Shown in pieces: positions 31,190 to 42,124 of a stretch of 64,000 bases of DNA. The DNA lies in contig NZ_FCOE02000038.1 of the NCBI RefSeq assembly GCF_001544915.2, forward strand, positions 1-64,000. The letters run 5' to 3'. This stretch comes from Caballeronia pedi. Its GTDB lineage: Bacteria > Pseudomonadota > Gammaproteobacteria > Burkholderiales > Burkholderiaceae. The translations under genes were made by a program, and so were the position numbers. How positions within the stretch are numbered: the first letter of the stretch is position 1; each line of letters opens with the position of its first letter. The notes below the pieces were generated by a model that did not search any database, was not told the DNA's origin, and saw nothing but the letters and a program-made list of their open reading frames with translations.

Positions 31190-31864
31190 TTAATGCAAAC
31201 CGGCGATGTAGTCCGCAACCGCCTTCATTTCCGCTTCATTCAGGCGCGACGAAATCTGGTGCATCGGCTCACTGTTGGCGCGTTGTCCCGATGCGAAGGC
31301 GTTCAACTGCGCCACCGTGTAATCGCCCCATTGCCACGACAACCGCGGATACTGCACCGGAATGCCCATGCCCGTCGCACCGTGGCACGCGGCGCACGCC
31401 GGCACGCCCTTGTCCGCGATGCCGCCGCGGTAGATCTTCTGGCCCAAGGCGACGTCGTTCTTGTCGCGCGCGTAGTTGGGCTTGGCCTTCTGCGACGCGA
31501 AGTACGCCGCGACGTTCACCATGTCCTGATCCGACAGCGCGCCCGCGATGCCCGCCATGATCGGATTGTTACGCGCCGGCGCCTTGGCGCCCGGCTGTGT
31601 CTTGTAATCCTTCAACTGCTTGACGATGTATTCGGCGTGCTGACCCGCGATCCTCGGGAACGCCGCGCCGGCGCTGTTGCCGTCCGCCGCGTGGCATGCC
31701 GCGCACACCTGGGTGGCGATGGCCTGCCCTCTCGCCACGTCCGGCTTAGCCGGTTGCGCGGGCTCCGCCGCGTTCGCTGACACCGCTACCGCTAATCCAC
31801 TCAATCCTGCACCGAAAGCCGCCGCTGCCCGAATCACCACCAGAGACCTGTACAGTCGGTTCAT
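31190..31864 (-). CDS. Periplasmic diheme cytochrome c4
   Basis: Soluble or membrane-attached electron carrier, 224 residues, with a signal peptide (cut near NAA, residue 33) and two heme-binding CAACH motifs, the first at 54-58 and the second near 150, each in its own c-type domain. Cytochrome c4 feeds terminal oxidases in beta- and gammaproteobacteria. The ATG at 31864 gives a proper signal peptide; a start 66 bp upstream would put a basic stretch before it. Its neighbour ccs1-ccsB supplies the heme attachment machinery. Confidence 0.93.
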   Translation of the reverse strand: MNRLYRSLVVIRAAAAFGAGLSGLAVAVSANAAEPAQPAKPDVARGQAIATQVCAACHAADGNSAGAAFPRIAGQHAEYIVKQLKDYKTQPGAKAPARNNPIMAGIAGALSDQDMVNVAAYFASQKAKPNYARDKNDVALGQKIYRGGIADKGVPACAACHGATGMGIPVQYPRLSWQWGDYTVAQLNAFASGQRANSEPMHQISSRLNEAEMKAVADYIAGLH

Positions 31865-32167
31865 TCGCGTACCCTGTTTTTCGTCTTGTGAGAATGTGAG
31901 GTTCTGCAAAAAACGACGGCGACCGATCATCGCCGCAAGATACCCGAACGCGCTGGACGAAGAGGCTCAAAAAGTGCCCCAAAAACTGTCTCGCTCCTCT
32001 GTGGGTGCCGCCTGCGGCCTGGGTCTTGCGTGCCCGTGCTGATCTTTAAAAATCCGTCGTATTGTACAATAACCCGCTACACGCAAAGACGCCAGTCGGG
32101 GCATGCCCAGTATTTGCCGGGTTCTCAAGGCTTGAAGTTTTCGCAGCTCTTTCGATTGGGCCCGCCA
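31865..32167. other. Divergent intergenic region, cytochrome c4 / engB
   Basis: This 303-bp region holds no convincing gene. It contains a hairpin with a T run in the cytochrome leader (31908-31935) and a possible engB -10, TACAAT (32065-32070), inside the small palindrome TTGTACAA. Short frames crossing it are only upstream extensions of engB or the cytochrome. Confidence 0.6.
31908..31935 (-). promoter_or_regulatory. Terminator-like hairpin in the cytochrome c4 leader
   Basis: On the minus strand CGGCGA pairs with TCGCCG around a 7-nt loop and is followed by TCG and six T. It lies 44-71 bp before the chosen ATG, so it may be an attenuator if the promoter is further upstream. Confidence 0.4.
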
Positions 32168-32830
32168 ATGTCATTTCTGCTTCACCAATCCCGCTTCTTC
32201 ACGACCGTCAATCACCTGCGCGATCTGCCGCCCACGCCGCAGCCCGAAATCGCGTTCGGAGGACGTTCGAACGCGGGCAAATCGACCGCGATCAACATCC
32301 TGTGCAACCAGAAGCGGCTCGCGTTCGCCAGCAAGACGCCGGGGCGCACGCAGCACATCAATTACTTCTCGGTCGGGCCTGAGGCCGCGCCGGTCGCCTA
32401 TCTCGTCGATCTTCCCGGCTACGGTTACGCCGAAGTGCCGGGCGCCGCGAAAGAGCATTGGCAGCGGCTGCTTTCCACCTATCTGCAGAGTCGCGCGCAA
32501 CTGTGCGGCATGATCCTGATGATGGATTCGCGCCGCCCGCTCACCGAACTCGATCGCATCATGATCGACTGGTTCGCGCCGACCGGAAAGCCGATTCACG
32601 CGCTGCTCACGAAATGCGACAAATTGACGCGACAGGAGATGACCAACGCCCTGCGCGCGACGAAGAAATCCTTCGCGGAATACAAGGACGCGGGTTATCG
32701 CGGCGAACTCACCGTGCAGCTTTTCTCTGCCCTCAAACGCACCGGTCTCGATGAAGCACACGAATTGATCGAAAGCTGGCTGATGCCCGAAGAAGCGGGC
32801 GAGAACGCGGCGGAAGACGCGACCGAGTGA
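32168..32830 (+). CDS. engB: Ribosome biogenesis GTPase EngB (YsxC/YihA)
   Basis: Essential TRAFAC GTPase needed for 50S subunit assembly, 220 residues. It carries G1 [10 protein letters not shown] (about 35-44), the switch [12 protein letters not shown]3 [10 protein letters not shown] and G4 TKCDK. The ATG at 32168 gives the family N-terminus [11 protein letters not shown]; the open frame upstream adds 46 unrelated residues. It is divergent from the cytochrome c4 gene and stands alone. Confidence 0.96.
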   Translation: MSFLLHQSRFFTTVNHLRDLPPTPQPEIAFGGRSNAGKSTAINILCNQKRLAFASKTPGRTQHINYFSVGPEAAPVAYLVDLPGYGYAEVPGAAKEHWQRLLSTYLQSRAQLCGMILMMDSRRPLTELDRIMIDWFAPTGKPIHALLTKCDKLTRQEMTNALRATKKSFAEYKDAGYRGELTVQLFSALKRTGLDEAHELIESWLMPEEAGENAAEDATE

Positions 32831-32853
32831 GCCATTGCGCGCTCGCGCAGCCA

Positions 32854-32960
32854 TAAAAAAACCCGCCGCATGACGGCGGGTTAACAGCCTAATCGAATAT
32901 CGACAGGCGCCCGCTCAGGGAGGAGAAGCGGGGAGTCCGGCGGCAAGCGCCTCGCTCGAT
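32854..32960 (-). ncRNA. Candidate small RNA with a CU-rich loop
   Basis: On the minus strand a transcript of about 105 nt is suggested by a promoter-like pair upstream (32967-32995) and a strong intrinsic terminator (32855-32882). The 5' half folds into a stem AGGCGC/GCGCCT (32947-32952 with 32905-32910) with an inner stem CCGCT/AGCGG (32927-32931 with 32911-32915). The apical loop, TCTCCTCCCTG on the RNA strand, is complementary to Shine-Dalgarno sequences. Such exposed CU-rich loops are known in several sRNA classes of alpha- and betaproteobacteria. No open frame of use lies here. The alternative is that the terminator only stops antisense read-through from dsbD. Confidence 0.4.
32855..32882 (-). 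terminator. Intrinsic terminator facing the minus strand
   Basis: AACCCGCCG (32860-32868) pairs with CGGCGGGTT (32874-32882) around CATGA. The long T run exists only on the minus strand (A tract 32855-32861); on the plus strand only TTAAC follows, so it should be weaker for engB, whose stop is about 25 bp away. Confidence 0.8.
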
Positions 32961-32966
32961 CGGTAT

Positions 32967-34084
<1,118 letters not shown>

Positions 34085-34108
34085 CGTTTCTGGCTTGCGA
34101 TGCAAACA

Positions 34109-34140
34109 GGGCGATGCCTTCACACGGCATCGCCCTTTTT
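34109..34140 (+). terminator. Intrinsic terminator after hemB
   Basis: GGGCGATGCC (34109-34118) pairs perfectly with GGCATCGCCC (34126-34135) around a 7-nt loop, followed by five T. It abuts the stop of the convergent dsbD. Confidence 0.88.
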
Positions 34141-34141
34141 C

Positions 34142-35974
34142 TTATCCGTTCGAAGGTCCGACCTTGTCGAGGCTCTTCAGGAATCTGTCCGCCGATTCAT
34201 ATCCGACGACGCGCGCAACCTCGTTGCCCGCTGCATCGAAAAAGATGATGCCCGGCGGACCGAACAGTTTGAAGCGCTTGAGAAGCGCCTGATCGTCGGC
34301 GTTGTTGGCGGTCACGTCCGCGCGGAGAAGATTCAGTTGCGCGAGACGCGCCTGTACGCGGGCGTCGGAGAAAGTCAGCTTCTCCATTTCCTTGCAGGAG
34401 ACGCACCAGTCGGCGTAGAAGTCGAGCATCGCGGGACGCGCGGCGGCCTTCACAGCCGAGTCCAGTTCCGCCGATGAACGCACGGGTGCGAACGTCGGTC
34501 CCGGCGCTTGCGGACTCGCGGAAGCGGACGACTCACCCCGCGACGCAAGCAAGGCGAGTGGACGCAGCGGATCCGTCGAACCCGCGGCCAGTCCTACTAG
34601 CAGCGTCGCCGCCCAGATCGCGAACGCCGCGCCGAGCCCGCGTCCGAGTCGCTTCCAGATGCCGAGCGGCTGAGCCGCGCCCGACGAGAACAGTCCGAGC
34701 GATGCCGCCGCGATCAACAGCCACAACGCGCCGAACAGCATCTGCGCGACGCCGCCGATCACCGGCCACACGATCCACAGCGCGGCTGCGAGCAGCACGA
34801 CGCCGAAGAACACCTTCACGCCGTCCATCCAGACGCCTGCGCGAGGCAGGATCGAGCCCGCGCCCAAGCCGATGATCAGGAGCGGCACGCCGAGGCCGAT
34901 GCCCATCGCGAACAGCGCGGCGCCACCGAGCACCGCGTTCCCGGTATGCGCGATGAACGCGAGCACCGCGAAAAGCGGCGCGGTCATGCACGCACCGACG
35001 ACGAGCGCGGAGAGCGCGCCCATCGCGGCAACCGCAGCAAACTTTCCGCCGCTGCGTTTCTGCGACGCCTCGTTCACACCGCTCTGCCAGCGTTCGGGCA
35101 ACGCGATATCGACGCCCGAAATCAGCGCGACGGCAAATGCCGCGAGCAGCACGCCGAACGCGCCGAGCACCCACGGATTCTGCAGCCACGCGCCGAGGCT
35201 TTGTCCGATCAGCGCGGCCGTGATACCGAGCACGGTGTAAACGAGCGCCATGCCGATCACATACGAAACCGACAACGCAAATCCACGCGAGCGCGTCACG
35301 CGCGCCCCTTCCCCGACGATGATCGCGGACAGGATCGGGATCATCGGGTACGAGCACGGCAACAGGCTCAGGACCATGCCAGCGAGAAAATACAGTCCGA
35401 CGACGGCGAAGAACCCGCCGCCTTCGAGCATCGATTGCGCGTAGTCGGCGCTCGTCGCGCGCTCGAACCATGAACTGGCGGGCTCTTTCGCAGAGGCAGA
35501 TGGCGCAGCGCCCGCCGGTTGCAGGGCGTCGCCCTTGACGCGGTAGGTCTTCTCCATCGGCGGATAACAGATGCCCTGATCCGCGCATCCTTGCGATGTC
35601 ACCGCGAGTTCGAACGGACCTTTTGCCTGCGCCACGGGAATGTGGATGAGCAATACACCGCGGTAGGTCTCGACATCCTTGTTGAATGTCTGATCGAAGT
35701 GGACTTTGCCCGCCGGCAGTTGCGCGGCGCCGATGGTGGCATCGCCACTCTTCACGGCAAATGCAAAGCGCTCGCGGTACATGTAGTAGCCGTCCGCGAT
35801 CTTGTAGCGCACGACCACTTCGCCGGGATTTTCGGATGCGCTGAATTTGAACGCGACGTCGGGATCGAGGAAGTCGTCGGCTGCGCGCGCGACACCCGAC
35901 AACAGCGCGAACGCCGCCAGGAACAGAAACGCGCCGAAGAAGCGACGCGTGAAAAAACGAGAAAGCTCAAACAT
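34142..35974 (-). CDS. dsbD: Thiol:disulfide interchange protein DsbD
   Basis: Moves electrons from cytoplasmic thioredoxin to periplasmic thiol proteins, including apocytochromes c. The 610-residue protein has a signal peptide (about residue 31), an N-terminal alpha domain with the Cys pair in CADQGIC, a transmembrane domain of eight helices with Cys in SLLPCSYPMIP and VVGACMTAPLF, and a C-terminal thioredoxin domain with DWCVSC. The ATG at 35974 overlaps the end of cutA by 8 bp. In the context of Ccs1-CcsB it likely plays the CcdA-like role of System II. Confidence 0.95.
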   Translation of the reverse strand: MFELSRFFTRRFFGAFLFLAAFALLSGVARAADDFLDPDVAFKFSASENPGEVVVRYKIADGYYMYRERFAFAVKSGDATIGAAQLPAGKVHFDQTFNKDVETYRGVLLIHIPVAQAKGPFELAVTSQGCADQGICYPPMEKTYRVKGDALQPAGAAPSASAKEPASSWFERATSADYAQSMLEGGGFFAVVGLYFLAGMVLSLLPCSYPMIPILSAIIVGEGARVTRSRGFALSVSYVIGMALVYTVLGITAALIGQSLGAWLQNPWVLGAFGVLLAAFAVALISGVDIALPERWQSGVNEASQKRSGGKFAAVAAMGALSALVVGACMTAPLFAVLAFIAHTGNAVLGGAALFAMGIGLGVPLLIIGLGAGSILPRAGVWMDGVKVFFGVVLLAAALWIVWPVIGGVAQMLFGALWLLIAAASLGLFSSGAAQPLGIWKRLGRGLGAAFAIWAATLLVGLAAGSTDPLRPLALLASRGESSASASPQAPGPTFAPVRSSAELDSAVKAAARPAMLDFYADWCVSCKEMEKLTFSDARVQARLAQLNLLRADVTANNADDQALLKRFKLFGPPGIIFFDAAGNEVARVVGYESADRFLKSLDKVGPSNG

Positions 35975-36299
35975 GAAGAGGACGCTGCGTTTCTGCGTTG
36001 ACCCACTGACCGTAGCCGGGCGAGGCATCTACCTGCCAGACGAGGATTTCGGGCGTTTCATACGGATGCCGAGTTTCGACGAAGCGCTGCAATTCCTCGC
36101 TACGCACGACACTCGTCTTGAACAGCAACTGCACTTCCTGTGACGACTCCAGCGCACCCTTCCAGTGATACCGCGACGACACCGCGCCGACGTTCGTCAC
36201 ACACGCGGCGAGACGCGCTTCGAGCGCTGCTTGCGCGAGCGCATCGGCTGCTGCGGCGTCGGGCAGCGTGGAGAGCATCAAAACGACGGGGACGTTCAC
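35967..36299 (-). CDS. cutA: Divalent cation tolerance protein CutA
   Basis: Small trimeric protein (110 residues) of the CutA1 family, linked to metal tolerance; its exact biochemical role is unsettled. Family blocks ALEARLAACVTNVGAVSSRYHWKG and RHPYETPEILVWQV are present. The start is a GTG at 36299 behind GGAG. It is co-transcribed with dsbD (8-bp overlap), a pairing common in Proteobacteria. Confidence 0.94.
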   Translation of the reverse strand: MNVPVVLMLSTLPDAAAADALAQAALEARLAACVTNVGAVSSRYHWKGALESSQEVQLLFKTSVVRSEELQRFVETRHPYETPEILVWQVDASPGYGQWVNAETQRPLHV

Positions 36300-36403
36300 T
36301 CGGGAAACTCCGGAAGACGCGACAGGCTAATTGCATATCGTAGCATCGGCGGCGGTCACGCATCTTTACAGACGGGCGCGCTGAAAAGCCGCAGGCCCAA
36401 TAC

Positions 36404-36432
36404 AAAAAGGCCAAGCTGAGCTTGGCCTTTTT
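36404..36432. terminator. Bidirectional terminator after rplQ
   Basis: AAAAAGGCCAAGC (36404-36416) and GCTTGGCCTTTTT (36420-36432) are perfectly complementary around TGA. On the minus strand it lies about 20 bp past the rplQ stop and closes the alpha operon. Confidence 0.9.
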
Positions 36433-36453
36433 ACTAACGACTCGAACCGGAAT

Positions 36454-36849
36454 TTATTCCGCTTCTTGCACGTCTTCCGCTTCTTCAACGTCCGGACGAT
36501 CCATCAACTGGACCAGCGCCATCGGTGCGTTGTCGCCGACGCGGAAACCGAACTTCAGGATGCTCAGGTAGCCACCCGGACGGTTCTCGTAGCGCGGGCC
36601 GAGGACGTCGAACAGCTTCGCCACGGAGTCACGATCGCGCAGGCGGTTGAACGCCAGACGACGGTTTGCGAGCGACGGCTTCTTGCCCAGCGTGATGAGG
36701 GGCTCGACGACCTTGCGCAGTTCCTTGGCCTTCGGCAGCGTCGTCTTGATGACTTCGTGCTCGATCAGCGAATTCGACATATTGCGGAGCATTGCCAGAC
36801 GGTGGCTGCTCGTGCGGTTCAGTTTCCGCAAACCATGCTTGTGACGCAT
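36454..36849 (-). CDS. rplQ: 50S ribosomal protein L17
   Basis: Bacterial L17, 131 residues, beginning [17 protein letters not shown] and carrying the [18 protein letters not shown] block. It lines the 50S polypeptide exit region near L22 and L32. Last gene of the alpha operon; a 140-bp gap containing a hairpin separates it from rpoA. The acidic tail ([10 protein letters not shown]) is common in this group. Confidence 0.98.
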   Translation of the reverse strand: MRHKHGLRKLNRTSSHRLAMLRNMSNSLIEHEVIKTTLPKAKELRKVVEPLITLGKKPSLANRRLAFNRLRDRDSVAKLFDVLGPRYENRPGGYLSILKFGFRVGDNAPMALVQLMDRPDVEEAEDVQEAE

Positions 36850-36930
36850 TTTCAGTTCCTTGAACGAGTTTTGATCCAGCTCTTCTATTGCGCCCTAGTT
36901 CGGGTGCACGGGCCGGTCAGAGAAAAAGCA

Positions 36931-36968
36931 AGACGCGGATTTTAAAGGAAAATCCGCGTCTTTGCCAG
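36931..36968 (-). promoter_or_regulatory. Hairpin with embedded promoter-like elements, rpoA-rplQ gap
   Basis: A perfect 13-bp stem, AGACGCGGATTTT (36931-36943) and AAAATCCGCGTCT (36949-36961), has a 5-nt loop and is followed on the minus strand by TGCTTTTTC, as in a terminator. A -10 TAAAAT (36944-36939) and -35 CTGGCA (36968-36963), 18 bp apart, overlap it. It may stop part of the rpoA transcript and restart rplQ. Confidence 0.5.
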
Positions 36969-36989
36969 TAACGCGATCGACCTTCGCTA

Positions 36990-37967
36990 TTACTTGTCGA
37001 GACCAGCCGGCGGCCAGTTTTCGAGCTTCATACCGAGCGTCAGACCACGCGATGCCAACACTTCCTTGATTTCATTCAGCGACTTGCGGCCCAGATTCGG
37101 CGTCTTCAGCAACTCGTTTTCCGTGCGCTGGATCAGGTCGCCGATGTAGTAGATGTTCTCGGCCTTCAGACAGTTCGCGGAACGAACCGTGAGTTCGAGG
37201 TCATCCACCGGACGCAGCAGGATCGGATCGATCTGCGGCGCGCGCGACGGCGCTTCCGCTGCCGCTTCCGTGCCTTCGAGCGCTGCGAACACCGACAGTT
37301 GATCGACCAGGATGCGAGCCGACTGGCGAATCGCTTCTTCCGGCGAGATCACGCCGTTGGTCTCGATGTTCATCACGAGCTTGTCGAGGTCGGTACGCTG
37401 TTCGACACGCGCGCTTTCCACTGCGTAGCTCACGCGGCGAACCGGCGAGAACGACGCGTCCAGCACGATCCGGCCGATGATCTTGGCCGACTCTTCGCCA
37501 TAGCGACGCACGTTGCCCGGCACATAGCCGCGGCCCTTTTCGATCTTGATCTGAACGTCGAGCTTGCCGCCCTTCGACAGATGCGCGACCACGTGTCCGG
37601 GATTGATGACCTCGCAGTCATGCGCGAGTTCGATATCGCCGGCCGTGACAACACCTTCGCCTTCCTTGCGCAGCGTCACCGTGACTTCATCGCGGTTGTG
37701 CAGCTTGAAAACGACACCCTTCAGGTTCAACAGCAGGTTGACCACATCCTCTTGCACACCATCGAGCGTCGAGTATTCGTGCACGACGCCCGCGATCGTC
37801 ACTTCGGTCGGCGCATAGCCGATCATCGACGACAGCAGCACGCGCCGGAGCGCGTTACCCAAGGTGTGGCCATAGCCGCGTTCGAACGGCTCCATAACCA
37901 CTTTCGCGTGGTTTTCACCAAGCGATTCAACTGCAATGATCTTGGGCTTCAACAAACTGGTTTGCAT
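36990..37967 (-). CDS. rpoA: RNA polymerase alpha subunit
   Basis: 325 residues, standard length. The N-terminal domain that nucleates enzyme assembly shows [15 protein letters not shown], and the C-terminal domain that contacts UP elements and activators contains the [20 protein letters not shown] helix-hairpin region and [13 protein letters not shown]. The ATG at 37967 is preceded by AAAGGAAAA. It follows rpsD by 134 bp. Confidence 0.99.
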   Translation of the reverse strand: MQTSLLKPKIIAVESLGENHAKVVMEPFERGYGHTLGNALRRVLLSSMIGYAPTEVTIAGVVHEYSTLDGVQEDVVNLLLNLKGVVFKLHNRDEVTVTLRKEGEGVVTAGDIELAHDCEVINPGHVVAHLSKGGKLDVQIKIEKGRGYVPGNVRRYGEESAKIIGRIVLDASFSPVRRVSYAVESARVEQRTDLDKLVMNIETNGVISPEEAIRQSARILVDQLSVFAALEGTEAAAEAPSRAPQIDPILLRPVDDLELTVRSANCLKAENIYYIGDLIQRTENELLKTPNLGRKSLNEIKEVLASRGLTLGMKLENWPPAGLDK

Positions 37968-38101
37968 AGGTTTTCCTTTTCAATACCCTCGGCTCGTTAC
38001 ACCGATAAGGCTGACCGGTGACAACCTGAAAATAAACAGCCGAGGCCACCCTTTGCCACGAGCAATCAGGCTCCCCGGCTGTCCATCCGTTACCGCCGCG
38101 A

Positions 38102-38725
38102 TTAACGCGAATACAGTTCGACGATCAGGCTTTCGTTGATGTCGCCGGCGATGTCGCTACGCTCAGGCATCGACTTGAACGTGCCTTCGAACTTCTTCTC
38201 GTCGACGGACACCCAGCTCGGCATGCCGCCTTGCTGCGCCAGCGAGAGCGCTTCGACGATACGAGCCTGCTTGCGCGACTGCTCGCGCACGGACACGACG
38301 TCACCCGACTTCACTTGCAGCGACGGGATGTTCGCAACCTGGCCGTTCACCATGATCGACTTGTGGCTCACGAGCTGACGCGCTTCGGCGCGCGTCGAGC
38401 CGAAGCCCATGCGATAGACGACGTTGTCGAGACGCGACTCGAGCAACTGCAGCAGGTTTTCGCCCGTCGGGCCCTTGCGGCGGTCGGCTTCAGCGAAGTA
38501 GCGGCGGAACTGACGCTCCAGCACACCGTAGATACGCTTCACTTTCTGCTTTTCGCGCAACTGGGTACCGTAGTCGGACGTACGCGCGCCCGAGATGCGG
38601 CCATGTTGGCCGGGCTTGCTGTCGAGCTTGCACTTGTCGGCGAGCGAGCGGCGTGCGCTCTTCAGGAACAGATCGGTGCCTTCACGGCGGGACAGCTTTG
38701 CTTTGGGACCGGTATAGCGTGCCAC
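38102..38725 (-). CDS. rpsD: 30S ribosomal protein S4
   Basis: Primary 16S rRNA-binding protein (207 residues) that starts 30S assembly and often represses the alpha operon. The start is a GTG (38725) behind AAGGAT. The S4 domain with [20 protein letters not shown] and the HKSIMVNG loop are normal. It lacks the zinc-binding cysteines, as expected for the C-minus form. Confidence 0.98.
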   Translation of the reverse strand: MARYTGPKAKLSRREGTDLFLKSARRSLADKCKLDSKPGQHGRISGARTSDYGTQLREKQKVKRIYGVLERQFRRYFAEADRRKGPTGENLLQLLESRLDNVVYRMGFGSTRAEARQLVSHKSIMVNGQVANIPSLQVKSGDVVSVREQSRKQARIVEALSLAQQGGMPSWVSVDEKKFEGTFKSMPERSDIAGDINESLIVELYSR

Positions 38726-38873
38726 TTTGCATCCTTAAATATTGATCACGCAAACTCTCGTCTGCGCTAGTCCGAACCCTTTGGGCCGAACGGTGGGCTT
38801 AGTAAAACTTCACAACGCACGAAACCCGCCGATACTCGCGCATCGACAGGAAACATGCGGTTGCGTCGACGTA

Positions 38874-39278
38874 TCAGATACGACGGCGCTTCGGCGGACG
38901 GCAGCCATTGTGCGGGACCGGCGTCACGTCGGAGATCGCGGTGATCTTGATGCCAAGACCATGCAGCGCGCGCACCGCCGATTCACGGCCAGGACCGGGG
39001 CCCTTGATCCGCACTTCGAGGTTCTTCACGCCGTACTCCATTGCCACGCGGCCAGCCGATTCGGCTGCGACCTGAGCTGCGAAGGGCGTCGATTTACGCG
39101 AACCCTTGAAGCCCTGACCGCCCGAGGTCGCCCATGCCAGCGCGTTACCTTGACGGTCGGTGATCGTGATAATGGTGTTGTTGAACGACGCGTGAACGTG
39201 AACCACGCCCTCGGCGACGTTCTTCTTGACCTTCTTGCGAACGCGTTGCGCCGCGGAGTTGTTCGAAGCCTTAGCCAT
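38874..39278 (-). CDS. rpsK: 30S ribosomal protein S11
   Basis: 134-residue platform protein at the mRNA exit site, with the [22 protein letters not shown] start block and C-terminal [18 protein letters not shown]. It follows rpsM by 28 bp in the alpha operon; 148 bp separate it from rpsD. Confidence 0.98.
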   Translation of the reverse strand: MAKASNNSAAQRVRKKVKKNVAEGVVHVHASFNNTIITITDRQGNALAWATSGGQGFKGSRKSTPFAAQVAAESAGRVAMEYGVKNLEVRIKGPGPGRESAVRALHGLGIKITAISDVTPVPHNGCRPPKRRRI

Positions 39279-39306
39279 TACGTTTTCCTGTAACTGTCAG
39301 TTCCGC

Positions 39307-39672
39307 TTACTTCTTCAGCGATTGCGCTGCACGACGCGGACCCTTGCGCGTACGGGCATTCGTGCGCGTACGCTGGCCACGCAGGGGCAGACCCTTGCGA
39401 TGGCGCATGCCGCGGTAGCAACCCAAGTCCATCAGGCGCTTGATGTTCATCGTCACTTCACGGCGCAGGTCGCCTTCGACGATGAACTTGCCTACTTCGT
39501 CACGCAGCTTTTCGAGGTCTGCGTCGGTAAGGTCCTTGACCTTCTTCGAAAATTCCACACCAGCTGCCGAGCAGATGCCGCGGGAACGCGTGCGACCGAT
39601 GCCGAAGATTGCCGTCAGGCCGATCTCGGTATGCTGGTGATTCGGGATGTTAACCCCTGCGATACGAGCCAT
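39307..39672 (-). CDS. rpsM: 30S ribosomal protein S13
   Basis: 121-residue head protein contacting the P-site tRNA and L5 bridge. Shows [19 protein letters not shown] and the arginine-rich [21 protein letters not shown] motif. First gene of the alpha unit, 41 bp after rpmJ. Confidence 0.98.
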   Translation of the reverse strand: MARIAGVNIPNHQHTEIGLTAIFGIGRTRSRGICSAAGVEFSKKVKDLTDADLEKLRDEVGKFIVEGDLRREVTMNIKRLMDLGCYRGMRHRKGLPLRGQRTRTNARTRKGPRRAAQSLKK

Positions 39673-39713
39673 TGTTTTTCCTCAAACAAAAAGCGCAAGC
39701 AAAAGCGCGGCGT

Positions 39714-39830
39714 TCAGCCTTGACGCTGTTTGTGGCGCGGATCAGAGCTGCAAATCACGCGCACAACGCCCTTGCGCTTGATGATCTTGCAATTGCGGCA
39801 AATGCGCTTAACCGATGCCATCACTTTCAT
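39714..39830 (-). CDS. rpmJ: 50S ribosomal protein L36
   Basis: A 38-residue gene between rpsM and infA. It starts [15 protein letters not shown] and ends [10 protein letters not shown]. Cysteines 11, 14 and 27 and the final His form the zinc site of the C-plus form. ATG at 39830. Confidence 0.96.
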
Positions 39831-39850
39831 GATATTACCCTTTTTTCAAA

Positions 39851-40069
39851 TCACTTCGCCCGGAACACGATCCGTGCACGAGACAGATCGTAAGGCGTCA
39901 ATTCAACCGTAACCTTGTCGCCCGGTAGGATGCGGATGTAGTGCATCCGCATCTTTCCGGAAATATGCCCCAGGACGACATGGCCATTTTCCAATTTCAC
40001 CCGGAAAGTAGCGTTGGGGAGGTTTTCGATGACCTCACCCTGCATCTGGATAACATCGTCTTTGGCCAT
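39851..40069 (-). CDS. infA: Translation initiation factor IF-1
   Basis: 72-residue OB-fold factor that occupies the A site during initiation. Canonical sequence [15 protein letters not shown]…[20 protein letters not shown]. In the spc operon between secY (8 bp upstream) and rpmJ. Many Burkholderia carry a second, more divergent infA elsewhere; this is the standard one. Confidence 0.97.
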   Translation of the reverse strand: MAKDDVIQMQGEVIENLPNATFRVKLENGHVVLGHISGKMRMHYIRILPGDKVTVELTPYDLSRARIVFRAK

Positions 40070-40077
40070 AGTCCTAA

Positions 40078-41424
40078 TTAACGCATCGGGACGTTGCTAC
40101 CCTTGAAGTTGGCCTTCTTGAGCAGCGATTCATATTGTTGCGACATAACGTACGACTGCACCTGAGCCATGAAGTCCATCGTGACGACGACAATGATCAG
40201 CAGCGACGTTCCACCAAAATAAAACGGCACGTTCCAGCGCAACACCAGAAACTCAGGCAGCAGGCACACGAATACGATGTAGATCGCACCAGCCAGCGTC
40301 AGACGCGTGAGGATGCGGTCGATATATCGTGCAGTCTGATCGCCCGGACGGATACCCGGAACGAATGCACCGCTCTTCTTCAAGTTGTCGGCGGTTTCCC
40401 GGCTGTTGAACACCAGTGCGGTGTAGAAGAAGCAGAAGAAAACGATCGCCAACGCATACAGCAGCACGTACACAGGTTGACCGGGCTTGATCGCCTCAGC
40501 CACGTTGTGCAACGCGTTTGCGAACCAGTTGGTACGCGTACCCGAACTGAACCAGTTCAGGATGGTTGCCGGGAAGAGAATGATCGACGACGCGAAGATC
40601 GGCGGAATCACACCCGACATGTTCAACTTCAGCGGCAGATGGGACGACTGTCCGCCGTAAATCTTGTTACCGACCTGGCGCTTCGCGTAATTCACGAGGA
40701 TCTTGCGCTGTCCGCGTTCGATGAACACGACCAGATACGTGACCGCCGCGATCAGCACTACGATGATGATCGCCGAGATGATGCTCATCGAACCGGTGCG
40801 AACCAGCTCGAACAGACCACCGATTGCGTTCGGGAAGCCCGCCGCGATACCACCGAAGATGATGATCGAGATGCCGTTGCCGAGACCGCGCTCCGTGATC
40901 TGCTCACCGAGCCACATCAGGAACATCGTGCCCGTCACCAGCGTGACGACCGTCGTCAGCCGGAACACCATGCCGGGGTCCAGAACCAGAGCCGGCTGAT
41001 TTTCCAGCGCGACCGCGATACCAAACGCCTGGAAGGTCGCCAGAACCACCGTGAAGATACGCGTGTACTGCGTGATCTTCCGTTGTCCCGCCTGCCCTTC
41101 CTTCTTCAACGCCTCCATTTGCGGCGACACGATCGACAGCAACTGCATGATGATCGACGCCGAAATGTAGGGCATGATGCCCAGCGCAAAGATCGTGAAC
41201 CGTGACAGCGCGCCACCCGAGAACATGTTGAACATGCCAAGGATGCCGCCCGACTGGCTTTGGAACAGCTTGGCCAGTTGATCCGGATCGATGCCGGGTA
41301 CCGGAATATGCGCACCAATGCGGTAGACGATCAGCGCCAGCAGCAGAAACACTGCACGCCGGCGCAGATCGCCGAATTTCGCCGCGCTTCGACCGGTTTT
41401 TGCGAGACTCGGGCTGTTAGCCAA
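40078..41424 (-). CDS. secY: Preprotein translocase subunit SecY
   Basis: Channel-forming subunit of the Sec translocon, 448 residues, ten transmembrane helices. Landmarks are [11 protein letters not shown] near residue 40, the plug region and the cytoplasmic loop with [15 protein letters not shown]. The start is a TTG at 41424 with GGAG seven bases before it; the family N-terminus MANSPSLAK supports this. It lies in the spc operon after rplO. Confidence 0.98.
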   Translation of the reverse strand: MANSPSLAKTGRSAAKFGDLRRRAVFLLLALIVYRIGAHIPVPGIDPDQLAKLFQSQSGGILGMFNMFSGGALSRFTIFALGIMPYISASIIMQLLSIVSPQMEALKKEGQAGQRKITQYTRIFTVVLATFQAFGIAVALENQPALVLDPGMVFRLTTVVTLVTGTMFLMWLGEQITERGLGNGISIIIFGGIAAGFPNAIGGLFELVRTGSMSIISAIIIVVLIAAVTYLVVFIERGQRKILVNYAKRQVGNKIYGGQSSHLPLKLNMSGVIPPIFASSIILFPATILNWFSSGTRTNWFANALHNVAEAIKPGQPVYVLLYALAIVFFCFFYTALVFNSRETADNLKKSGAFVPGIRPGDQTARYIDRILTRLTLAGAIYIVFVCLLPEFLVLRWNVPFYFGGTSLLIIVVVTMDFMAQVQSYVMSQQYESLLKKANFKGSNVPMR

Positions 41425-41465
41425 GTACCTTCTCCGATGCTAGTGCTAGTAACGGCGAAAGCGCG

Positions 41466-41900
41466 TTACTCGGCGAACGAGCCGCCAGCGGCTTCGATTG
41501 CCTCACGGGCGCCCTTCGTTGCCGTCAGACCCTTCACCGTGACCTTGCGCGTGATCTCGCCGGTCTTGATGATCTTCGCGCTCTTGATGAGCTCGCCGAC
41601 CAGACCCGCTTGCTTCAGCGCCAACAGATCGATTTCGTCGACCGGCAGCTTTTCCAGATCGGAGAGGCGCACTTCACCGACGAATTCCTTCGTCAGCGAG
41701 GTGAAGCCACGCTTCGGCAGACGACGCTGCAGAGGCATCTGACCGCCTTCGAAGCCGACCTTGTGAAAGCCGCCCGAACGCGATTTCTGACCCTTGTGGC
41801 CGCGACCAGCGGTCTTGCCGAGGCCCGAACCGATACCGCGACCGACGCGACGCTTAGCGTGCTTCGCGCCTTCCGCCGGCTTCAGGTTATTCAATTCCAT
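41466..41900 (-). CDS. rplO: 50S ribosomal protein L15
   Basis: 144-residue late-assembly 50S protein with the glycine/arginine-rich [21 protein letters not shown] start. I choose ATG 41900 (AAGGAG six bases upstream) over the in-frame TTG two codons earlier. Lies between rpmD and secY. Confidence 0.97.
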   Translation of the reverse strand: MELNNLKPAEGAKHAKRRVGRGIGSGLGKTAGRGHKGQKSRSGGFHKVGFEGGQMPLQRRLPKRGFTSLTKEFVGEVRLSDLEKLPVDEIDLLALKQAGLVGELIKSAKIIKTGEITRKVTVKGLTATKGAREAIEAAGGSFAE

Positions 41901-41931
41901 GTTCAACTCCTTGGATCCTAGGGTCAGCCGT

Positions 41932-42114
41932 TTAGCCGATGACCTTAACCAGGTACGAGACCTTGTTGATCATCCCGCGCACTGCCGGCGTGTCCTGCAA
42001 CTCGGAGACCGAGTTGAGGCGACGCAGGCCGAGGCCACGCACCGTTGCGCGGTGCGTTTCGCGGGTCCCGATCAGGCTCTTGACGAGCTGAACCTTGACA
42101 GTTTTTTCAGACAT
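41932..42114 (-). CDS. rpmD: 50S ribosomal protein L30
   Basis: 60-residue protein beginning [17 protein letters not shown] and containing GLGLRRLNS, the L30/L7 core. The ATG at 42114 lies 10 bp after rpsE; the longer open frame upstream is a shadow of rpsE. Confidence 0.97.
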   Translation of the reverse strand: MSEKTVKVQLVKSLIGTRETHRATVRGLGLRRLNSVSELQDTPAVRGMINKVSYLVKVIG

Positions 42115-42124
42115 GGTGACCACC

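Noticed and set aside
31190-31930. Longer cytochrome c4 start at 31930
   Set aside because: The extra 22 residues put a basic non-hydrophobic stretch ahead of a normal signal peptide and overlap a leader hairpin; the ATG at 31864 fits better.
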